Below are positions 9,192 to 18,917 of a DNA stretch of 64,000 nucleotides, one piece after another. The position numbers and the translations under genes were made by a program. The stretch covers positions 1,364,001 through 1,428,000 of the forward strand of contig NZ_CP076456.1 of NCBI RefSeq assembly GCF_018866305.1, written 5' to 3'. This DNA is from Arthrobacter sunyaminii (GTDB lineage Bacteria; Actinomycetota; Actinomycetes; Actinomycetales; Micrococcaceae). The notes under the pieces are model-generated. The model worked only from the letters and a program-made list of their open reading frames with translations, ran no database searches and was not told where the DNA came from. Every line of letters begins with the position of its first letter. Position 1 is the stretch's first letter.

Positions 9192-9194
9192 GAT

Positions 9195-9239
9195 CGGCTC
9201 GAGTGTCCCTTTGGTGCCGCTCTCAGCGGCCCGGAGCCG
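9195..9239. terminator. Possible bidirectional terminator between convergent genes
   Basis: Nested inverted repeats, CGGCTC (9195-9200) with GAGCCG (9234-9239) and GCCGCT (9216-9221) with AGCGGC (9225-9230), lie between the ends of the TSUP and phosphotransferase genes. There is no clear U-run. Confidence 0.4.
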
Positions 9240-9260
9240 TACCGTCTCCACTATCGTTGG

Positions 9261-10211
9261 TCAGGCCGCGAGCGTGGAGGCCACCCACACCGAGCGGCCG
9301 GCGCTGTCCCGCTGTCCTGCCCGGGTGTACTCCAGGGCATTCGCCACCTCCCGGAGCACGCTCCACTGCCGGGCAACCTCAAAGTCCAGTCCGGCAGCGC
9401 TGCACAGCCGGGCGAGCCGCCGCCGCAGCGCTGCCCGGGGCTGGTCCCGGTCCAGCTCCTCCATGCGGTTCCAGAGCATCGGAGCGGCCGCAAATTCCGG
9501 CTCACCGACCATGGCCTGCGGATCGATGGCGACAAAACCACGTTCTCCGCCGGAACCGCCGTCGCGGTACAGAATGTTCTCGAAATGCAGGTCGGTATGG
9601 ATCAGCACGTCATTGCTGCTGCGCCTGCCCACGGCTCCACGGGTCTGGGACACTTCCAGGGCCGCTTCCAGCAGCGGCCGGTCAAACGGCCGGCCCAGGT
9701 CTTCCCAATCAGCGGGCAGCTCGTCGGACAGCTGTTCGACGCGTTCCGCCAATGACGGAACTCCGGCCCAATAGGGGGAGTTCCCCGCCGGCAGGGACAG
9801 CTTCCGCACGAGTTGGCCCCAGACATCCACGGCGGTGTCCATATCCGTTCCGGTCAGGTCCCGCCGCTGGTTCAGTCTCTCCAGCAGGAGCGTGCCGCTG
9901 TCGGAATGGCTGGCATGCAGCCGCACCGCGCCGTGTCCGGACCATAAGCCCAGGGCTGCAGGCTCGGTGAGTGCTTCCGGGTGCGGATAGGCGGCTTTCA
10001 GGACGGCGGGACCGCAGGGAGAGGACACCGGAAGCACCAGCGCTCCGTGGCCGTGCCACGGTTCGGTTCCCGGGGGAAGATCCGAGGAGAGCTCCCAGCG
10101 CTCCATTGCCTCGGAAATCACCTGCGGAAGCCCTGAGAGCCAGTCGCGGCCGGCCCTGGAGCTGCTGTACTGCCGCCGCAGCGCAGCGGGAATGGAAACG
10201 GGCAACGTCAC
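9261..10211 (-). CDS. Aminoglycoside/hydroxyurea phosphotransferase family kinase
   Basis: 316 residues, close to the usual size of the APH(6)/hydroxyurea kinase family (PF04655). The kinase catalytic loop HTDLHFENILY carries the catalytic Asp and the Mg-binding Asn. A second metal Asp follows in VAIDPQAMVGEPEFA, typical of this subfamily. Family members phosphorylate streptomycin at the 6-hydroxyl or hydroxyurea, but many chromosomal homologues have no proven resistance role. It is a single minus-strand gene starting at GTG. No transposon is near it, so it looks like a resident gene. Confidence 0.82.
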   Translation of the reverse strand: MTLPVSIPAALRRQYSSSRAGRDWLSGLPQVISEAMERWELSSDLPPGTEPWHGHGALVLPVSSPCGPAVLKAAYPHPEALTEPAALGLWSGHGAVRLHASHSDSGTLLLERLNQRRDLTGTDMDTAVDVWGQLVRKLSLPAGNSPYWAGVPSLAERVEQLSDELPADWEDLGRPFDRPLLEAALEVSQTRGAVGRRSSNDVLIHTDLHFENILYRDGGSGGERGFVAIDPQAMVGEPEFAAAPMLWNRMEELDRDQPRAALRRRLARLCSAAGLDFEVARQWSVLREVANALEYTRAGQRDSAGRSVWVASTLAA

Positions 10212-10270
10212 GGCTTCACACCGGCAGCCGGGTCGGACAAAAGAGGCGAGCTTTCTGGCATGACTACAGG

Positions 10271-11488
10271 CTAAGGGGTGCCGGCTGCCCGCGGCAGCCC
10301 CTCAGGCCCGGCATCGAGACCGGGCGAAGCCGGCACTGAGTCGCCCTCCATGTACAAATCCGTGCTCAGATCCGCCAGCCGGTCAATGGCCCAACCCCGG
10401 AGACTGCCCGTGCCGAGCCCGGCCAGATCGGCATAAACGGCCGGCAGGGATGCTTCCAGATCCGCCAGCGCCTCGGCAGGATCATCGCCGAACGACGCCG
10501 GCAGGGAGTATGCGGGTGCCGGGGTAAGCGCCGGCAGGCATAGTTCGGGCAGCAGCTCCACGCCCTGTTCACCGGCAGCCAGATGATCTTCGCGGACCGT
10601 AGCCAGGGTCGCACGGGAATCTGCGTCGGAAGTGCGTGCCATGGCAACCTCGTAGGCGTACGCAGCGCCGTATTCCGTGTCGACGGCACTTTGGAGGGCG
10701 CCGGCTGCATCGGGCTGGTCCTCCCGCGCGGCTTCCGGGGACTCCTTCGCGCCCGGCGAAGCAACACCGGATGGCGGCGTCGATACGCTGCCACGGCCGG
10801 CGGCATCGGAGCCTGTTGTCGCGTCAGTGCATTTGCTGCTCGCGCCGACAACTGAGGCAGGTTCCCATTCCTCGGGGGCATACAGGCCCGCAGCCTCGGC
10901 TGCACGCAGGGCCAGGACCTGCTGTGCGGCGCCGGTGGAGGCAAGCAACCGTGCGGTGCCGCCGTCGGCCCGCATCGCCGCATCCAGGCTGCTGCGGGCA
11001 GATGCCGCCAGCGCCTGCACATACGCGGCAGCAGGGTGAGCGTCCGCACCGGATACCGATCCTGCCGCCGAAACGGCGGGGGGCGGGCTGCCGCGCCGGA
11101 GGCTGCCGGTGCGCGTCAGGAGAACCGACTGCTCAGCGAGAACATCGGCCTGGCCGCTGAACTCGTCAGCCAGAGCCTTGGCCTCCCGGCGGGACAGCCC
11201 GGCCTCGGGGGAGTCCTCGGATGAGAAATCGGACAGCTCACGCGCCTGCCGGGCCAGCTCCATTGCGGTGGCACGCGCGTCGGTCTGCGCCACCTCGGAA
11301 AAACTGGCGGGGCGATCCTCTGAGGTACCGTTTCCGGCGACCATATTGAAACTGAGGACCACGGCTGCCAGGACCAGCAGAACAGTGGTACGCCTCACGC
11401 CGCCCAGGACCGCCGTCGCCCGTCCGGCGCGGCCGGCCGCGGGCGCTGTGCGGGACGGGGGCTTATTCACTACCTTCGATGATGCCAT
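10271..11488 (-). CDS. DUF4439 domain protein, ferritin-like, membrane anchored
   Basis: 405 residues. One transmembrane helix lies near the N-terminus (about residues 31-52, TVLLVLAAVVLSF), so the body is likely outside the cell. A Ser/Pro/Gly/Ala-rich low-complexity stretch occupies about residues 215-260. The C-terminal ferritin-like four-helix region (about 265-380) reads AVDTEYGAAYAYEVAMA, then REDHLAAGEQGVELL, the DUF4439 pattern. Its Glu and His residues could be metal ligands, but no diiron activity is proven. Its position immediately before rimP on the opposite strand recurs in relatives. Function unknown. Confidence 0.72.
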   Translation of the reverse strand: MASSKVVNKPPSRTAPAAGRAGRATAVLGGVRRTTVLLVLAAVVLSFNMVAGNGTSEDRPASFSEVAQTDARATAMELARQARELSDFSSEDSPEAGLSRREAKALADEFSGQADVLAEQSVLLTRTGSLRRGSPPPAVSAAGSVSGADAHPAAAYVQALAASARSSLDAAMRADGGTARLLASTGAAQQVLALRAAEAAGLYAPEEWEPASVVGASSKCTDATTGSDAAGRGSVSTPPSGVASPGAKESPEAAREDQPDAAGALQSAVDTEYGAAYAYEVAMARTSDADSRATLATVREDHLAAGEQGVELLPELCLPALTPAPAYSLPASFGDDPAEALADLEASLPAVYADLAGLGTGSLRGWAIDRLADLSTDLYMEGDSVPASPGLDAGPEGLPRAAGTP

Positions 11489-11576
11489 GAAACGGTCCCC
11501 CGTCTGCTGCGATGCCGTGGGGACTCAGGAAAGTCGGTACGCTAGTACGTACAACATCATCTAGTGGGAGGCACCT

Positions 11577-12206
11577 ATGGCGGTTCGGCCCAGCCCCAAA
11601 AAAGACACGTCATCGGATTACCGCAAGAAGGCCATGCACGCAGAAATCACCGCTGAAACCCAGCGTCTCAAGAACTTCCTCGCCCCCACGGTTGAACAGC
11701 AGCAGCTTTTCCTCGAAGACATCGAGATCAAAATGGCCGGCGTCACCCGCACGGTGCACGTTATCGTGGACCTCCCCGAAGGAGAGGCCGGCGGCGTAAG
11801 CCTGGACCGGATCTCTGACGTGGCCCACGCAGTCTCCGAAGCCATGGACGCGGACCCCAACGACGACGGACGCCCCTACCACCTGGAAGTTTCCTCTCCC
11901 GGTGTGTCCCGCCCGCTGACCGAGCCGCGCCACTGGCGCCGCAACGTCGGGCGCATGGTCAGCGTGAACATTGTGGACGGCGACGACGTTATGGGCCGCC
12001 TGGTCTCAGTTGAGGACACCGGAATCACGCTGATTCCGGAACTGCCGGTCAAAAAGGGCATGAAGCCCAAGCAGGGCGCGCAGACCACTCTGCCGTTCGG
12101 CAACATCCGCAAGGGACGCGTTGAAGTCGAATTTGCGCACATAGACGACGTACCGCTGGACGGCAATGCCGACAGCGATGAAGAAACCACAGCTGAGGAG
12201 GCCTAA
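11577..12206 (+). CDS. rimP: Ribosome maturation factor RimP
   Basis: 209 residues. RimP helps assemble the 30S subunit. The N-terminal alpha/beta domain contains VDLPEGEAGGVSLDRIS and DPNDDGRPYHLEVSSPGVSRPL, the family signature; the C-terminal SH3-like domain follows, with an acidic tail (DSDEETTAEEA). The N-terminus is about 20 residues longer than many homologues. The ATG at 11577 is preceded by GGGAGG. It is the first gene of the nusA-infB operon, as in most bacteria, and abuts nusA with no spacer. Confidence 0.94.
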   Translation: MAVRPSPKKDTSSDYRKKAMHAEITAETQRLKNFLAPTVEQQQLFLEDIEIKMAGVTRTVHVIVDLPEGEAGGVSLDRISDVAHAVSEAMDADPNDDGRPYHLEVSSPGVSRPLTEPRHWRRNVGRMVSVNIVDGDDVMGRLVSVEDTGITLIPELPVKKGMKPKQGAQTTLPFGNIRKGRVEVEFAHIDDVPLDGNADSDEETTAEEA

Positions 12207-13178
12207 ATGGATATTGATATGAGTGCGCTGAGGCTGCTGGAACGCGAACGGGAGATCCCCCTGGATCTGCTGATTCCGACCATCGAGCAGGCGCTTTTGG
12301 TGGCTTACCACAAGACAGCCGGGGCGCAGGACAAAGCCCGCGCAGAGCTGGACCGCAAGAATGGGCACGTCACCATTTGGGCCACGGAGCTGGACGACGA
12401 CGGCGAGGCCGTGGGTGAGTTCGATGACACTCCCACCGGGTTCGGCCGCATCGCCGCAAGCACCGCACGGCAGATCATCCTGCAGCGGCTGCGCGACGTC
12501 GAAGACGACGCCATCGTGGGCGAGTTCAAGGGCCGCGAGGGAGAAATCGTCTCCGGCCAGATCCAGCAGGGCAACAACCCGCACATGATCCAGGTCAACC
12601 TGGGTTCCGTTGAGGCGCTGCTGCCTCCCACGGAGCAGGTTCCGGGCGAGAAATACACCCATGGTTCCCGGCTGCGTGCCTTTGTTGTGGACGTGCGCCG
12701 CGGCTTCAAGGGTCCGTCCATTACGCTTTCCCGTTCCCATCCGGGTCTGGTGCGCAAGCTCTTTGAGCTGGAGGTCCCCGAGATCGCCGACGGCAGCGTC
12801 GAGATTGTTGCCCTGGCCCGCGAAGCAGGCCACCGGACCAAGATCGCCGTCAAGGGACACGTCCCGGGTATTAACGCCAAGGGTGCCTGCATCGGCGAGA
12901 TGGGTTCGCGGGTCCGCGCGGTCATGACCGAACTGCATGACGAGAAAATCGACATTGTGGACTTCGATGAAGATCCGGCGACCTTCATCGCCAACTCCCT
13001 CTCGCCGTCGCGCGTGAACTCCGTCACCATCACCGACGAAGACACGCGTTCGGCGCGGGTTGTTGTTCCCGACTACCAGCTGTCCCTGGCCATCGGTAAA
13101 GAAGGACAGAATGCCCGCCTGGCAGCCAAGCTGACCGGCTGGCGAATCGACATCGTTTCCGACGCCAAGAGCGCCTAA
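12207..13178 (+). CDS. nusA: Transcription termination/antitermination protein NusA
   Basis: 323 residues, the short actinobacterial form without the acidic-repeat C-terminal extension of enterobacteria. Domains in order: N-terminal RNA polymerase-binding domain (1-100), S1 domain (about 110-180, beginning [13 protein letters not shown]), KH1 (about 190-260, with [15 protein letters not shown]) and KH2 (about 265-323, with [19 protein letters not shown]). It modulates pausing, termination and antitermination. The ATG follows the rimP stop directly after GAGGAG, so the two are coupled. Confidence 0.97.
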   Translation: MDIDMSALRLLEREREIPLDLLIPTIEQALLVAYHKTAGAQDKARAELDRKNGHVTIWATELDDDGEAVGEFDDTPTGFGRIAASTARQIILQRLRDVEDDAIVGEFKGREGEIVSGQIQQGNNPHMIQVNLGSVEALLPPTEQVPGEKYTHGSRLRAFVVDVRRGFKGPSITLSRSHPGLVRKLFELEVPEIADGSVEIVALAREAGHRTKIAVKGHVPGINAKGACIGEMGSRVRAVMTELHDEKIDIVDFDEDPATFIANSLSPSRVNSVTITDEDTRSARVVVPDYQLSLAIGKEGQNARLAAKLTGWRIDIVSDAKSA

Positions 13179-13195
13179 GCGCGAGGGTCTTGCGC

Positions 13196-13606
13196 GTGGA
13201 TGCGGCACAGGGAGAGAAACGCGTTAGAATGGACAAGGCCGGGTCACCGTCCGCTTTCTTTTTGTCCCCTGCAGCCTCAGGCGCTGCAGCGCACGTCCCG
13301 AAAAGGACATGCATAGGGTGCAGGAAAACGGATGACCAGGCTGTTCTGGTGCGACTGGCAGCAGTTGGCACGGACGGCAGGATTGCCGTCCGGGTTGACG
13401 AACGCCGTCGTATGTCTGGCCGCGGGGCCTGGGTGCACCGCGGATCAGCATGCTTTGCAGCAGCGCTTCGGCGGCATGCGTTCAACCGGGCCTTTCGGGG
13501 GCCGGCTGACACGGCAGATGCGGAAGCTTGGTTCAAGGCTCTTGAGGACGCTCCGACCGGGAGTGGACTCGAAACCGTCCAACCTGAAAGCGGGTCAGAA
13601 ATCTGA
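13196..13606 (+). CDS. ylxR: YlxR family RNA-binding protein (DUF448)
   Basis: About 136 residues. The core, starting VPKRTCIGCRK, followed by ERRRMSGRGAWVH and the Cys and basic residues of the last helix, is the YlxR signature; the protein is a small RNA/nucleoid-associated factor always found between nusA and infB. The start is uncertain: GTG 13196 has GAGGG 8 nt upstream, TTG 13190 and ATG 13229 are alternatives, and all leave an unconserved leader before the core. A TAGAAT at 13225-13230 might be an internal promoter. A 132-bp spacer separates it from infB. Confidence 0.88.
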   Translation: MDAAQGEKRVRMDKAGSPSAFFLSPAASGAAAHVPKRTCIGCRKTDDQAVLVRLAAVGTDGRIAVRVDERRRMSGRGAWVHRGSACFAAALRRHAFNRAFRGPADTADAEAWFKALEDAPTGSGLETVQPESGSEI

Positions 13607-13738
13607 TGGAAACCCGATGAGTACCCAGCGATGAGTGCTTTGTTGTGCTCTGTGATGGGCTTTGCTGCACCTGCAGTGGAAGCCCGCAGGAAATAGACGG
13701 TTCGTACCTGGCTCGGTGCGGACCGAGACAGGAGAAAT

Positions 13739-16678
13739 GTGGCCAAGGTCCGCGTACACGAGCTCGCCAAAGAGCTCGGCATCACCTCGAAGGACGCAGT
13801 TGCAAAACTGCAGGAACTGGGCGAATTCGTCCGTTCCGCCTCATCAACGATTGAGGCACCCGTAGTCAAGAAGCTTCGCGGCGCTTTCCCGGCGTCCGCA
13901 TCAAAGCCCGAATCCAAGCCGGCCGAGAAGGCCGGAACACCCGGCCCCCGCCCGTCAGCAGCACCCGCTGCTCCGGCACCGGCCGCACCCGCTCCGGCAC
14001 CCTCTGCGCCTGCACCTGCTGCATCCGCACCGGCTGCTCCGGCTCCCGCTGCACCGGCCCCCGCCGAAGCAGCTGCTCCCGCAGCCCCGGCACCGGCCGC
14101 TCCCGCAGCATCAGCTCCCGCAGCAGACACCGCTGCCGCTCCGTCGCCGGGCGCCAAGCCCGGTGCACGTCCGGGCCCCAAGGCTCCGGAGGCTGAAAAG
14201 CCTGCCGCTTCCAGCGACAGCGGACGCAGCAACGCGCCCCGTCCGGGCGCTCCGCGTCCGGCAGCACGGCCGGGCAACAACCCGTTTGCAACCTCCCAGG
14301 GCATGCCGCGCCCCCGTGGCCGCGGCGAGAACGAGCGTGGTTCGGGCGCACCGCGTCCGGGTAACAACCCGTTTGCTCCGTCCCAGGGCATGCCCCGTCC
14401 GGGCCGCCGTGACGAGAACACCGAGCGTCCTGCAGCAGCAGGCGCCGGCGGTCCCCGTCCCGCAGCCGGTTCCGGTGGTCCCCGTCCGGGCGCACCGCGT
14501 CCGGGTGCACCCCGTCCGGGCGCCCCGCGTCCGGCATCGGCACGTCCTGCAGGCCCCGGCGGCCCCCGTCCCACTCCGGGCATGATGCCCAACCGCACCG
14601 AGCGTCCGGCAGCCCCGGCACGCGGCGGTGCCGGTGGCGGACCCCGCAGGGGACCGGGCGGCGCTCCGGGCGGAGCTCCCGGTGCAGGCGGCGGCGCACC
14701 CGTTGGCGGCGGCTTCGGTAAGGGCGGCCGCGGACGCGGCGGCACTGCCGGTGCTTTCGGCAAGGGCGGCGCAGGTCGCGGCAAGCAGCGCAAGTCGAAG
14801 CGGGCAAAGCGGCAGGAACTGGAGCAGATGTCAGCTCCGTCGCTGGGCGGCGTTTCAGTACCCCGCGGTGACGGCAACACTGTTGTCCGTCTGCGCCGCG
14901 GCGCGTCCATCACGGACTTCGCCGACAAGATTGAGGCCAACCCGGCAGCACTCGTGACCGTACTGTTCCACCTCGGTGAAATGGCAACGGCCACGCAGTC
15001 CCTGGACGAGGAGACCTTCGGTGTCCTGGGTTCGGAACTGGGCTACAAGATCCAGGTTGTCTCGCCGGAAGACGAAGAGCGCGAACTGCTGAGCACGTTC
15101 GACATCGACTTCGACGCCGAGCTTGAAGCCGAAGGCGACGACCAGCTGGAAGCACGTCCTCCGGTAGTCACCATCATGGGTCACGTTGACCACGGTAAGA
15201 CCCGCCTGCTGGATGCCATCCGCAACACCAAGGTTGTTGAAGGTGAAGCCGGCGGCATCACCCAGCACATCGGTGCCTACCAGATCCAGTTCGATCACGA
15301 GGGCACCACGCGTCCGATCACCTTCATTGACACCCCGGGCCACGAGGCGTTCACCGCCATGCGTGCACGAGGTGCCAAGGTAACCGACATCGCGGTCCTG
15401 GTTGTCGCAGCCGATGACGGCGTCATGCCGCAGACGATTGAAGCGCTGAACCACGCCCAGGCAGCAGATGTGCCGATCGTGGTCGCAGTGAACAAGATCG
15501 ACAAGGAAGGCGCCAACCCGGAGAAGGTCCGCGGCCAGCTGACCGAATACGGACTGGTTCCCGAAGAATACGGTGGCGACACCATGTTCGTGGAGGTCTC
15601 TGCACGCCAGAACCTCAACATTGACGCCCTGCTCGAGGCCGTGCTGCTCACCGCGGACGCTGCCCTGGACATGCGCGCCAACCCGAACAAGGACGCCCGC
15701 GGTATCGCGATCGAAGCCAACCTGGACAAGGGCCGCGGTGCAGTTGCAACCGTCCTGGTCCAGTCCGGAACACTGAAGGTCGGCGACACGATCGTTGCCG
15801 GAACGGCCCACGGCCGCGTCCGCGCCATGTTCGACGAGAACGGCGCAAACGTTACCGAAGCCGGACCTTCCCGTCCGGTCCAGGTGCTGGGTCTGTCCAA
15901 CGTTCCCCGTGCCGGTGACACGTTCTTCGTTACCGACGACGAGCGCACCGCCCGCCAGATCGCTGAGAAGCGTGAAGCTGCGGACCGCAACGCCGCGCTG
16001 GCCAAGCGCCGCAAGCGCATCAGCCTCGAGGACTTCGACCAGGCCGTCGCCGACGGCAAGGTTGACACCCTTAACCTCATCCTCAAGGGTGACGTTTCCG
16101 GTGCCGTGGAAGCCCTGGAAGACTCGCTGCTCAAGATCGACGTTGGCGAAGGCGTGCAGCTGCGCGTCATCCACCGCGGCGTCGGTGCCATCACGCAGAA
16201 CGACGTCAACCTGGCGACGGTGGACAACGCCGTCATCATTGGCTTCAACGTCAAGCCGGCCGAGCGCGTTGCCGACCTGGCCGAGCGTGAAGGCGTGGAC
16301 ATGCGCTTCTACTCCGTCATCTACGCAGCAATCGATGACATTGAGCTTGCACTCAAGGGCATGCTCAAGCCGGAGTACGAAGAGGTTCAGCTCGGTACCG
16401 CCGAGGTCCGCGAAGTGTTCCGCTCCTCCAAGTTCGGAAACATTGCCGGCTCGATCGTCCGCTCCGGTGTTATCCGGCGCAACGCCAAGGCACGGGTCAC
16501 CCGCGACGGCAAGGTTATCGGTGACAACCTCACCGTTGACTCGCTCAAGCGGTTCAAGGACGACGCCACCGAGGTCCGCACGGACTTCGAGTGTGGTATC
16601 GGCCTCGGCTCGTTCAACGACGTCAAGGAAGGCGACATCATCGAAACCTTCGAAATGCGGGAGAAGCCGCGCGTCTAG
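13739..16678 (+). CDS. infB: Translation initiation factor IF-2
   Basis: 979 residues. IF-2 is the GTPase that brings initiator tRNA to the 30S subunit and drives subunit joining. Domains: IF2-N helix bundle (1-50, [16 protein letters not shown]), a very long Ala/Pro then Arg/Pro/Gly linker (about 60-350), a second IF2-N-like segment (about 380-430), the G domain (GHVDHGKT at 481-488, DTPGH, NKID), then domains II, III and the C-terminal tRNA-binding domain. The start is GTG 13739 after AGGAG. The linker is typical of actinobacteria; its DNA contains short tandem repeats. Confidence 0.98.
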   Translation: MAKVRVHELAKELGITSKDAVAKLQELGEFVRSASSTIEAPVVKKLRGAFPASASKPESKPAEKAGTPGPRPSAAPAAPAPAAPAPAPSAPAPAASAPAAPAPAAPAPAEAAAPAAPAPAAPAASAPAADTAAAPSPGAKPGARPGPKAPEAEKPAASSDSGRSNAPRPGAPRPAARPGNNPFATSQGMPRPRGRGENERGSGAPRPGNNPFAPSQGMPRPGRRDENTERPAAAGAGGPRPAAGSGGPRPGAPRPGAPRPGAPRPASARPAGPGGPRPTPGMMPNRTERPAAPARGGAGGGPRRGPGGAPGGAPGAGGGAPVGGGFGKGGRGRGGTAGAFGKGGAGRGKQRKSKRAKRQELEQMSAPSLGGVSVPRGDGNTVVRLRRGASITDFADKIEANPAALVTVLFHLGEMATATQSLDEETFGVLGSELGYKIQVVSPEDEERELLSTFDIDFDAELEAEGDDQLEARPPVVTIMGHVDHGKTRLLDAIRNTKVVEGEAGGITQHIGAYQIQFDHEGTTRPITFIDTPGHEAFTAMRARGAKVTDIAVLVVAADDGVMPQTIEALNHAQAADVPIVVAVNKIDKEGANPEKVRGQLTEYGLVPEEYGGDTMFVEVSARQNLNIDALLEAVLLTADAALDMRANPNKDARGIAIEANLDKGRGAVATVLVQSGTLKVGDTIVAGTAHGRVRAMFDENGANVTEAGPSRPVQVLGLSNVPRAGDTFFVTDDERTARQIAEKREAADRNAALAKRRKRISLEDFDQAVADGKVDTLNLILKGDVSGAVEALEDSLLKIDVGEGVQLRVIHRGVGAITQNDVNLATVDNAVIIGFNVKPAERVADLAEREGVDMRFYSVIYAAIDDIELALKGMLKPEYEEVQLGTAEVREVFRSSKFGNIAGSIVRSGVIRRNAKARVTRDGKVIGDNLTVDSLKRFKDDATEVRTDFECGIGLGSFNDVKEGDIIETFEMREKPRV
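14486..14530 (+). repeat. 15-bp tandem repeat (x3, imperfect) in infB
   Basis: Three adjacent 15-bp units (CCGGGCGCACCGCGT and two near copies) encode the Pro-Gly-Ala-Pro-Arg repeats in the linker of IF-2. The array keeps the reading frame, so unit gain or loss would only change linker length. Confidence 0.8.
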
Positions 16679-16690
16679 CAGTAACCCGGT

Positions 16691-16716
16691 GGGGCCGTCG
16701 GTATTCCGGCGGCCCC
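16691..16716 (+). terminator. Hairpin after infB
   Basis: An 11-bp stem with one G-U pair and a 4-nt loop begins 13 nt after the infB stop; there is no U-run. It may terminate partially or block 3' decay of the operon message. Confidence 0.45.
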
Positions 16717-16730
16717 GCCCCCGGCGGTTG

Positions 16731-16752
16731 GGCCGGCACCACGGTGCCGGCC
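16731..16752. other. Second hairpin between infB and rbfA
   Basis: A perfect 10-bp inverted repeat with only 2 nt between arms (GGCCGGCACC and GGTGCCGGCC) lies 14 bp after the first hairpin. The rest of the spacer to rbfA shows no gene. Confidence 0.45.
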
Positions 16753-16877
16753 TCCGCTGAGGCCTGTCGGCCCGGCCCGCTGGTATCCCGGCGCCCTGAC
16801 CGACACCTGACGTACACGATGAGCCGGCCTGCGCCGTCGTCGTGTGCGATCCCAAGAATCAGAGTTAAGGAGAGGTA

Positions 16878-17357
16878 ATGGCAGATCCAGCACGCGCTGC
16901 AAAGCTCGCTGACCGAATCAAGGTTGTGGTTGCCCAGGCGCTGGAACGGCGGATCAAGGATCCCCGGCTGGGGTTTGTGACCCTCACCGACGCCCGCGTC
17001 ACCAATGACCTGCAGCATGCGACGTTGTACTACACCGTTTTTGGTGACGAAGCGCAGCAGGCAGACACCAAGGCAGCACTGGAGTCCGCCCGCGGCGTCC
17101 TGCGCGCCGAGGTTGGCAAGAACATTACCGTGCGCCTGACGCCCACGCTGGAATTCGTCCCCGACGAGATTCCCGTGAATGCCAGCCACCTGGAAGAACT
17201 GATCCGTGCCGCCAAGGCCCGCGATGCAGAGCTCGAAGCCCTCAAGAAGGGCGCCACCTACGCCGGTGACGCTGATCCGTACCGCAAGGACGAGGACTTC
17301 GACGAGGAAGAGGACGAAGCCGACGAGGAAACTCCGGCCGGCTCCGACGCCAAGTAG
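16878..17357 (+). CDS. rbfA: Ribosome-binding factor A
   Basis: 159 residues. RbfA binds free 30S subunits late in assembly and is needed for 16S 5' end processing. The KH-like fold is recognisable from ADRIKVVVAQALERRIKDPR, LGFVTLTDARVTNDLQHA and RLTPTLEFVPDE. The tail after residue 130 is acidic (DFDEEEDEADEE) and family-specific. The ATG follows AAGGAGAGG. A strong terminator ends the operon just downstream. Confidence 0.96.
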   Translation: MADPARAAKLADRIKVVVAQALERRIKDPRLGFVTLTDARVTNDLQHATLYYTVFGDEAQQADTKAALESARGVLRAEVGKNITVRLTPTLEFVPDEIPVNASHLEELIRAAKARDAELEALKKGATYAGDADPYRKDEDFDEEEDEADEETPAGSDAK

Positions 17358-17378
17358 TTCTTTGCAGTGAAATGAAGT

Positions 17379-17416
17379 GAAGAGGGCGGTTCCCCTGCGG
17401 GGGAACCGCCCTCTTC
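17379..17416. terminator. Bidirectional terminator between rbfA and the ScyD-like gene
   Basis: A perfect 17-bp stem (17379-17395 with 17400-17416) and a 4-nt loop sit between two convergent genes and can serve both. Confidence 0.85.
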
Positions 17417-17432
17417 GTGTCTGTCTGCGGTT

Positions 17433-18731
17433 CTACTGGTCTTCCTGCTCCTCATCCAGCGTGTCAGCGTCCAGCGAGTCAGCAACGGATCCGTGGTGGC
17501 CGTGGTGGCCGTGGTGGCCGCGACCGCCGCCGCAGTTGTCCTCGAAGCCAATGCGGATAATTCGTCCAGCCGGGGGACCCGGGTCAACGGGTGGTTCAAC
17601 GACAGGCGGCTCCTCAGCTTCCGGCTCCTGAACCCCGCCGGGGGGAAGCGCATTCACCGAGGCGTAGAGAGCGCCGTCATGAAGCTCCAGGGCTGCGGGC
17701 TGGTTCACTTCATAGAAGAGCTCCGGAGTGTCGGATCCGGCGGGCACCACCGAAATCCGGTTGCCCAGCAGCTCGGCGACGAAAAGATCGCCCTGGTTGT
17801 TCACTGCCAGTCCCGTTGCCCCTGCGAATCCGGTGGCTACCAGTTCTGACTCGCCGCTGCGTTCGTTCACCCTGAACACGGACCCGTTGTTCAGCCCGCC
17901 GCCCCCGGGCAGCGATGTCACATACAGATAGCCGTCCGGACCTCGTTCGACGTCGGTCGGTACCGGTTCCAAGTTGTAGGTGAGTCCCGCGGTGCACTGC
18001 GGCAGGCCGAGCCCTTCCGCTATCTCCGCGGTCAGGACGAGGGGAATCGGAGGCAACACTGCAACCGTTGAGATGCCGCCGTTGCGGTCCACCCGAATCA
18101 GGGAGTTCATGCCGGCGTCAGCAACGATCACACCGCGGCGCACCGGGAGGGAAGCGTAAGGGTTGGAATCCTCCAGCCCTGTATAGGACACCGGAATGCC
18201 TGCGGGTATCTGTGCAGCGCAAGCCGCATCGATGCTGTCGAATCCGTAGTGGTTGACGCTGTCAGGGTTCTGCGAAAACTCATAGCCGGCGATGTCTGCG
18301 ACGGTCCTAATGTTGCCGTTCCGATCGACCGACTTCAGCGCGGACATGTTCTGTGCAGGATCGTTCGTGGCGGCGCCGATGACCGTGGTGTAGTAGGTGA
18401 TGCCGCGCTGCTTCGATGACTTGGATACTGCCCCGAAAGAATAGCCGGAGCCGGGCTCCGCGGCATCAAGGATTTCGGTGGTGCCGTCAGGCATGATTCG
18501 GGTGAGCAGCCCGGCGAAATCCTGGGTTACATCCAGTGTTCCTCTCTTACCGACGGCAAAGCTCAGGGGAGTGAGCAGTCCTTCGGCGACGGTTGTGACC
18601 TCTCCGGCGACGGGAGCGGCCGGGGCCGGCGGTTTGGGGTGGTGCCCTCCTCCGGCGGAAGCCGGCGAGGCAACGAGTCCCAGAGCCGCTACTGCGGCCA
18701 GGGAGGCAAGGGCGGGCGATGATTTCTTCAC
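17433..18731 (-). CDS. Secreted ScyD/ScyE-family beta-propeller protein with His-rich tail
   Basis: 432 residues from GTG 18731, preceded by GAGGAGA; the frame is open further upstream but without a ribosome site. A signal peptide ([19 protein letters not shown]) ends near residue 25. The body (about 45-380) has repeated strand motifs such as [13 protein letters not shown] and [14 protein letters not shown], and a block [18 protein letters not shown], typical of the six-bladed propeller of the ScyD/ScyE family. A Pro/Glu-rich linker leads to a tail [12 protein letters not shown] and an acidic end. The His cluster may bind metal (inference). ScyD homologues are named after cyanobacterial scytonemin genes, but nothing here suggests that pathway. 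Role unknown. Confidence 0.75.
   Translation of the reverse strand: MKKSSPALASLAAVAALGLVASPASAGGGHHPKPPAPAAPVAGEVTTVAEGLLTPLSFAVGKRGTLDVTQDFAGLLTRIMPDGTTEILDAAEPGSGYSFGAVSKSSKQRGITYYTTVIGAATNDPAQNMSALKSVDRNGNIRTVADIAGYEFSQNPDSVNHYGFDSIDAACAAQIPAGIPVSYTGLEDSNPYASLPVRRGVIVADAGMNSLIRVDRNGGISTVAVLPPIPLVLTAEIAEGLGLPQCTAGLTYNLEPVPTDVERGPDGYLYVTSLPGGGGLNNGSVFRVNERSGESELVATGFAGATGLAVNNQGDLFVAELLGNRISVVPAGSDTPELFYEVNQPAALELHDGALYASVNALPPGGVQEPEAEEPPVVEPPVDPGPPAGRIIRIGFEDNCGGGRGHHGHHGHHGSVADSLDADTLDEEQEDQ
17492..17518 (-). repeat. 9-bp tandem repeat (x3) encoding the His-rich tail
   Basis: Three perfect copies of CGTGGTGGC (plus strand) encode successive Gly-His-His units on the minus strand. Copy number could vary without breaking the frame. 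Confidence 0.85.
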
Positions 18732-18917
18732 GGTGATCTCCTCAGCATTGGTCAGGTGCAATGCGAGACTTTCCCCGAGGCCTCCGCGGTTCCCAGCCAC
18801 GCCCCCGGCCGAGGCATTCACAGCCTAAGTCCGGCTGGTTGGCAGGTAAACATCAGGATGAAGGGATTTTGCCCCTCCGGACGGAGACGAGTATTTGGTC
18901 CGTAAAAGCGGCGGCCG

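Noticed and set aside
9160..9970. Plus-strand frames opposite the phosphotransferase gene
   Set aside because: They lack ribosome sites and domains, while the minus-strand frame has the kinase catalytic loop.
13030..14994. Long open frame on the minus strand opposite infB (about 650 codons)
   Set aside because: It is a shadow of the GC-rich third positions and Ala/Pro/Gly repeats of infB; it has no recognisable domain and overlaps an undoubted gene.
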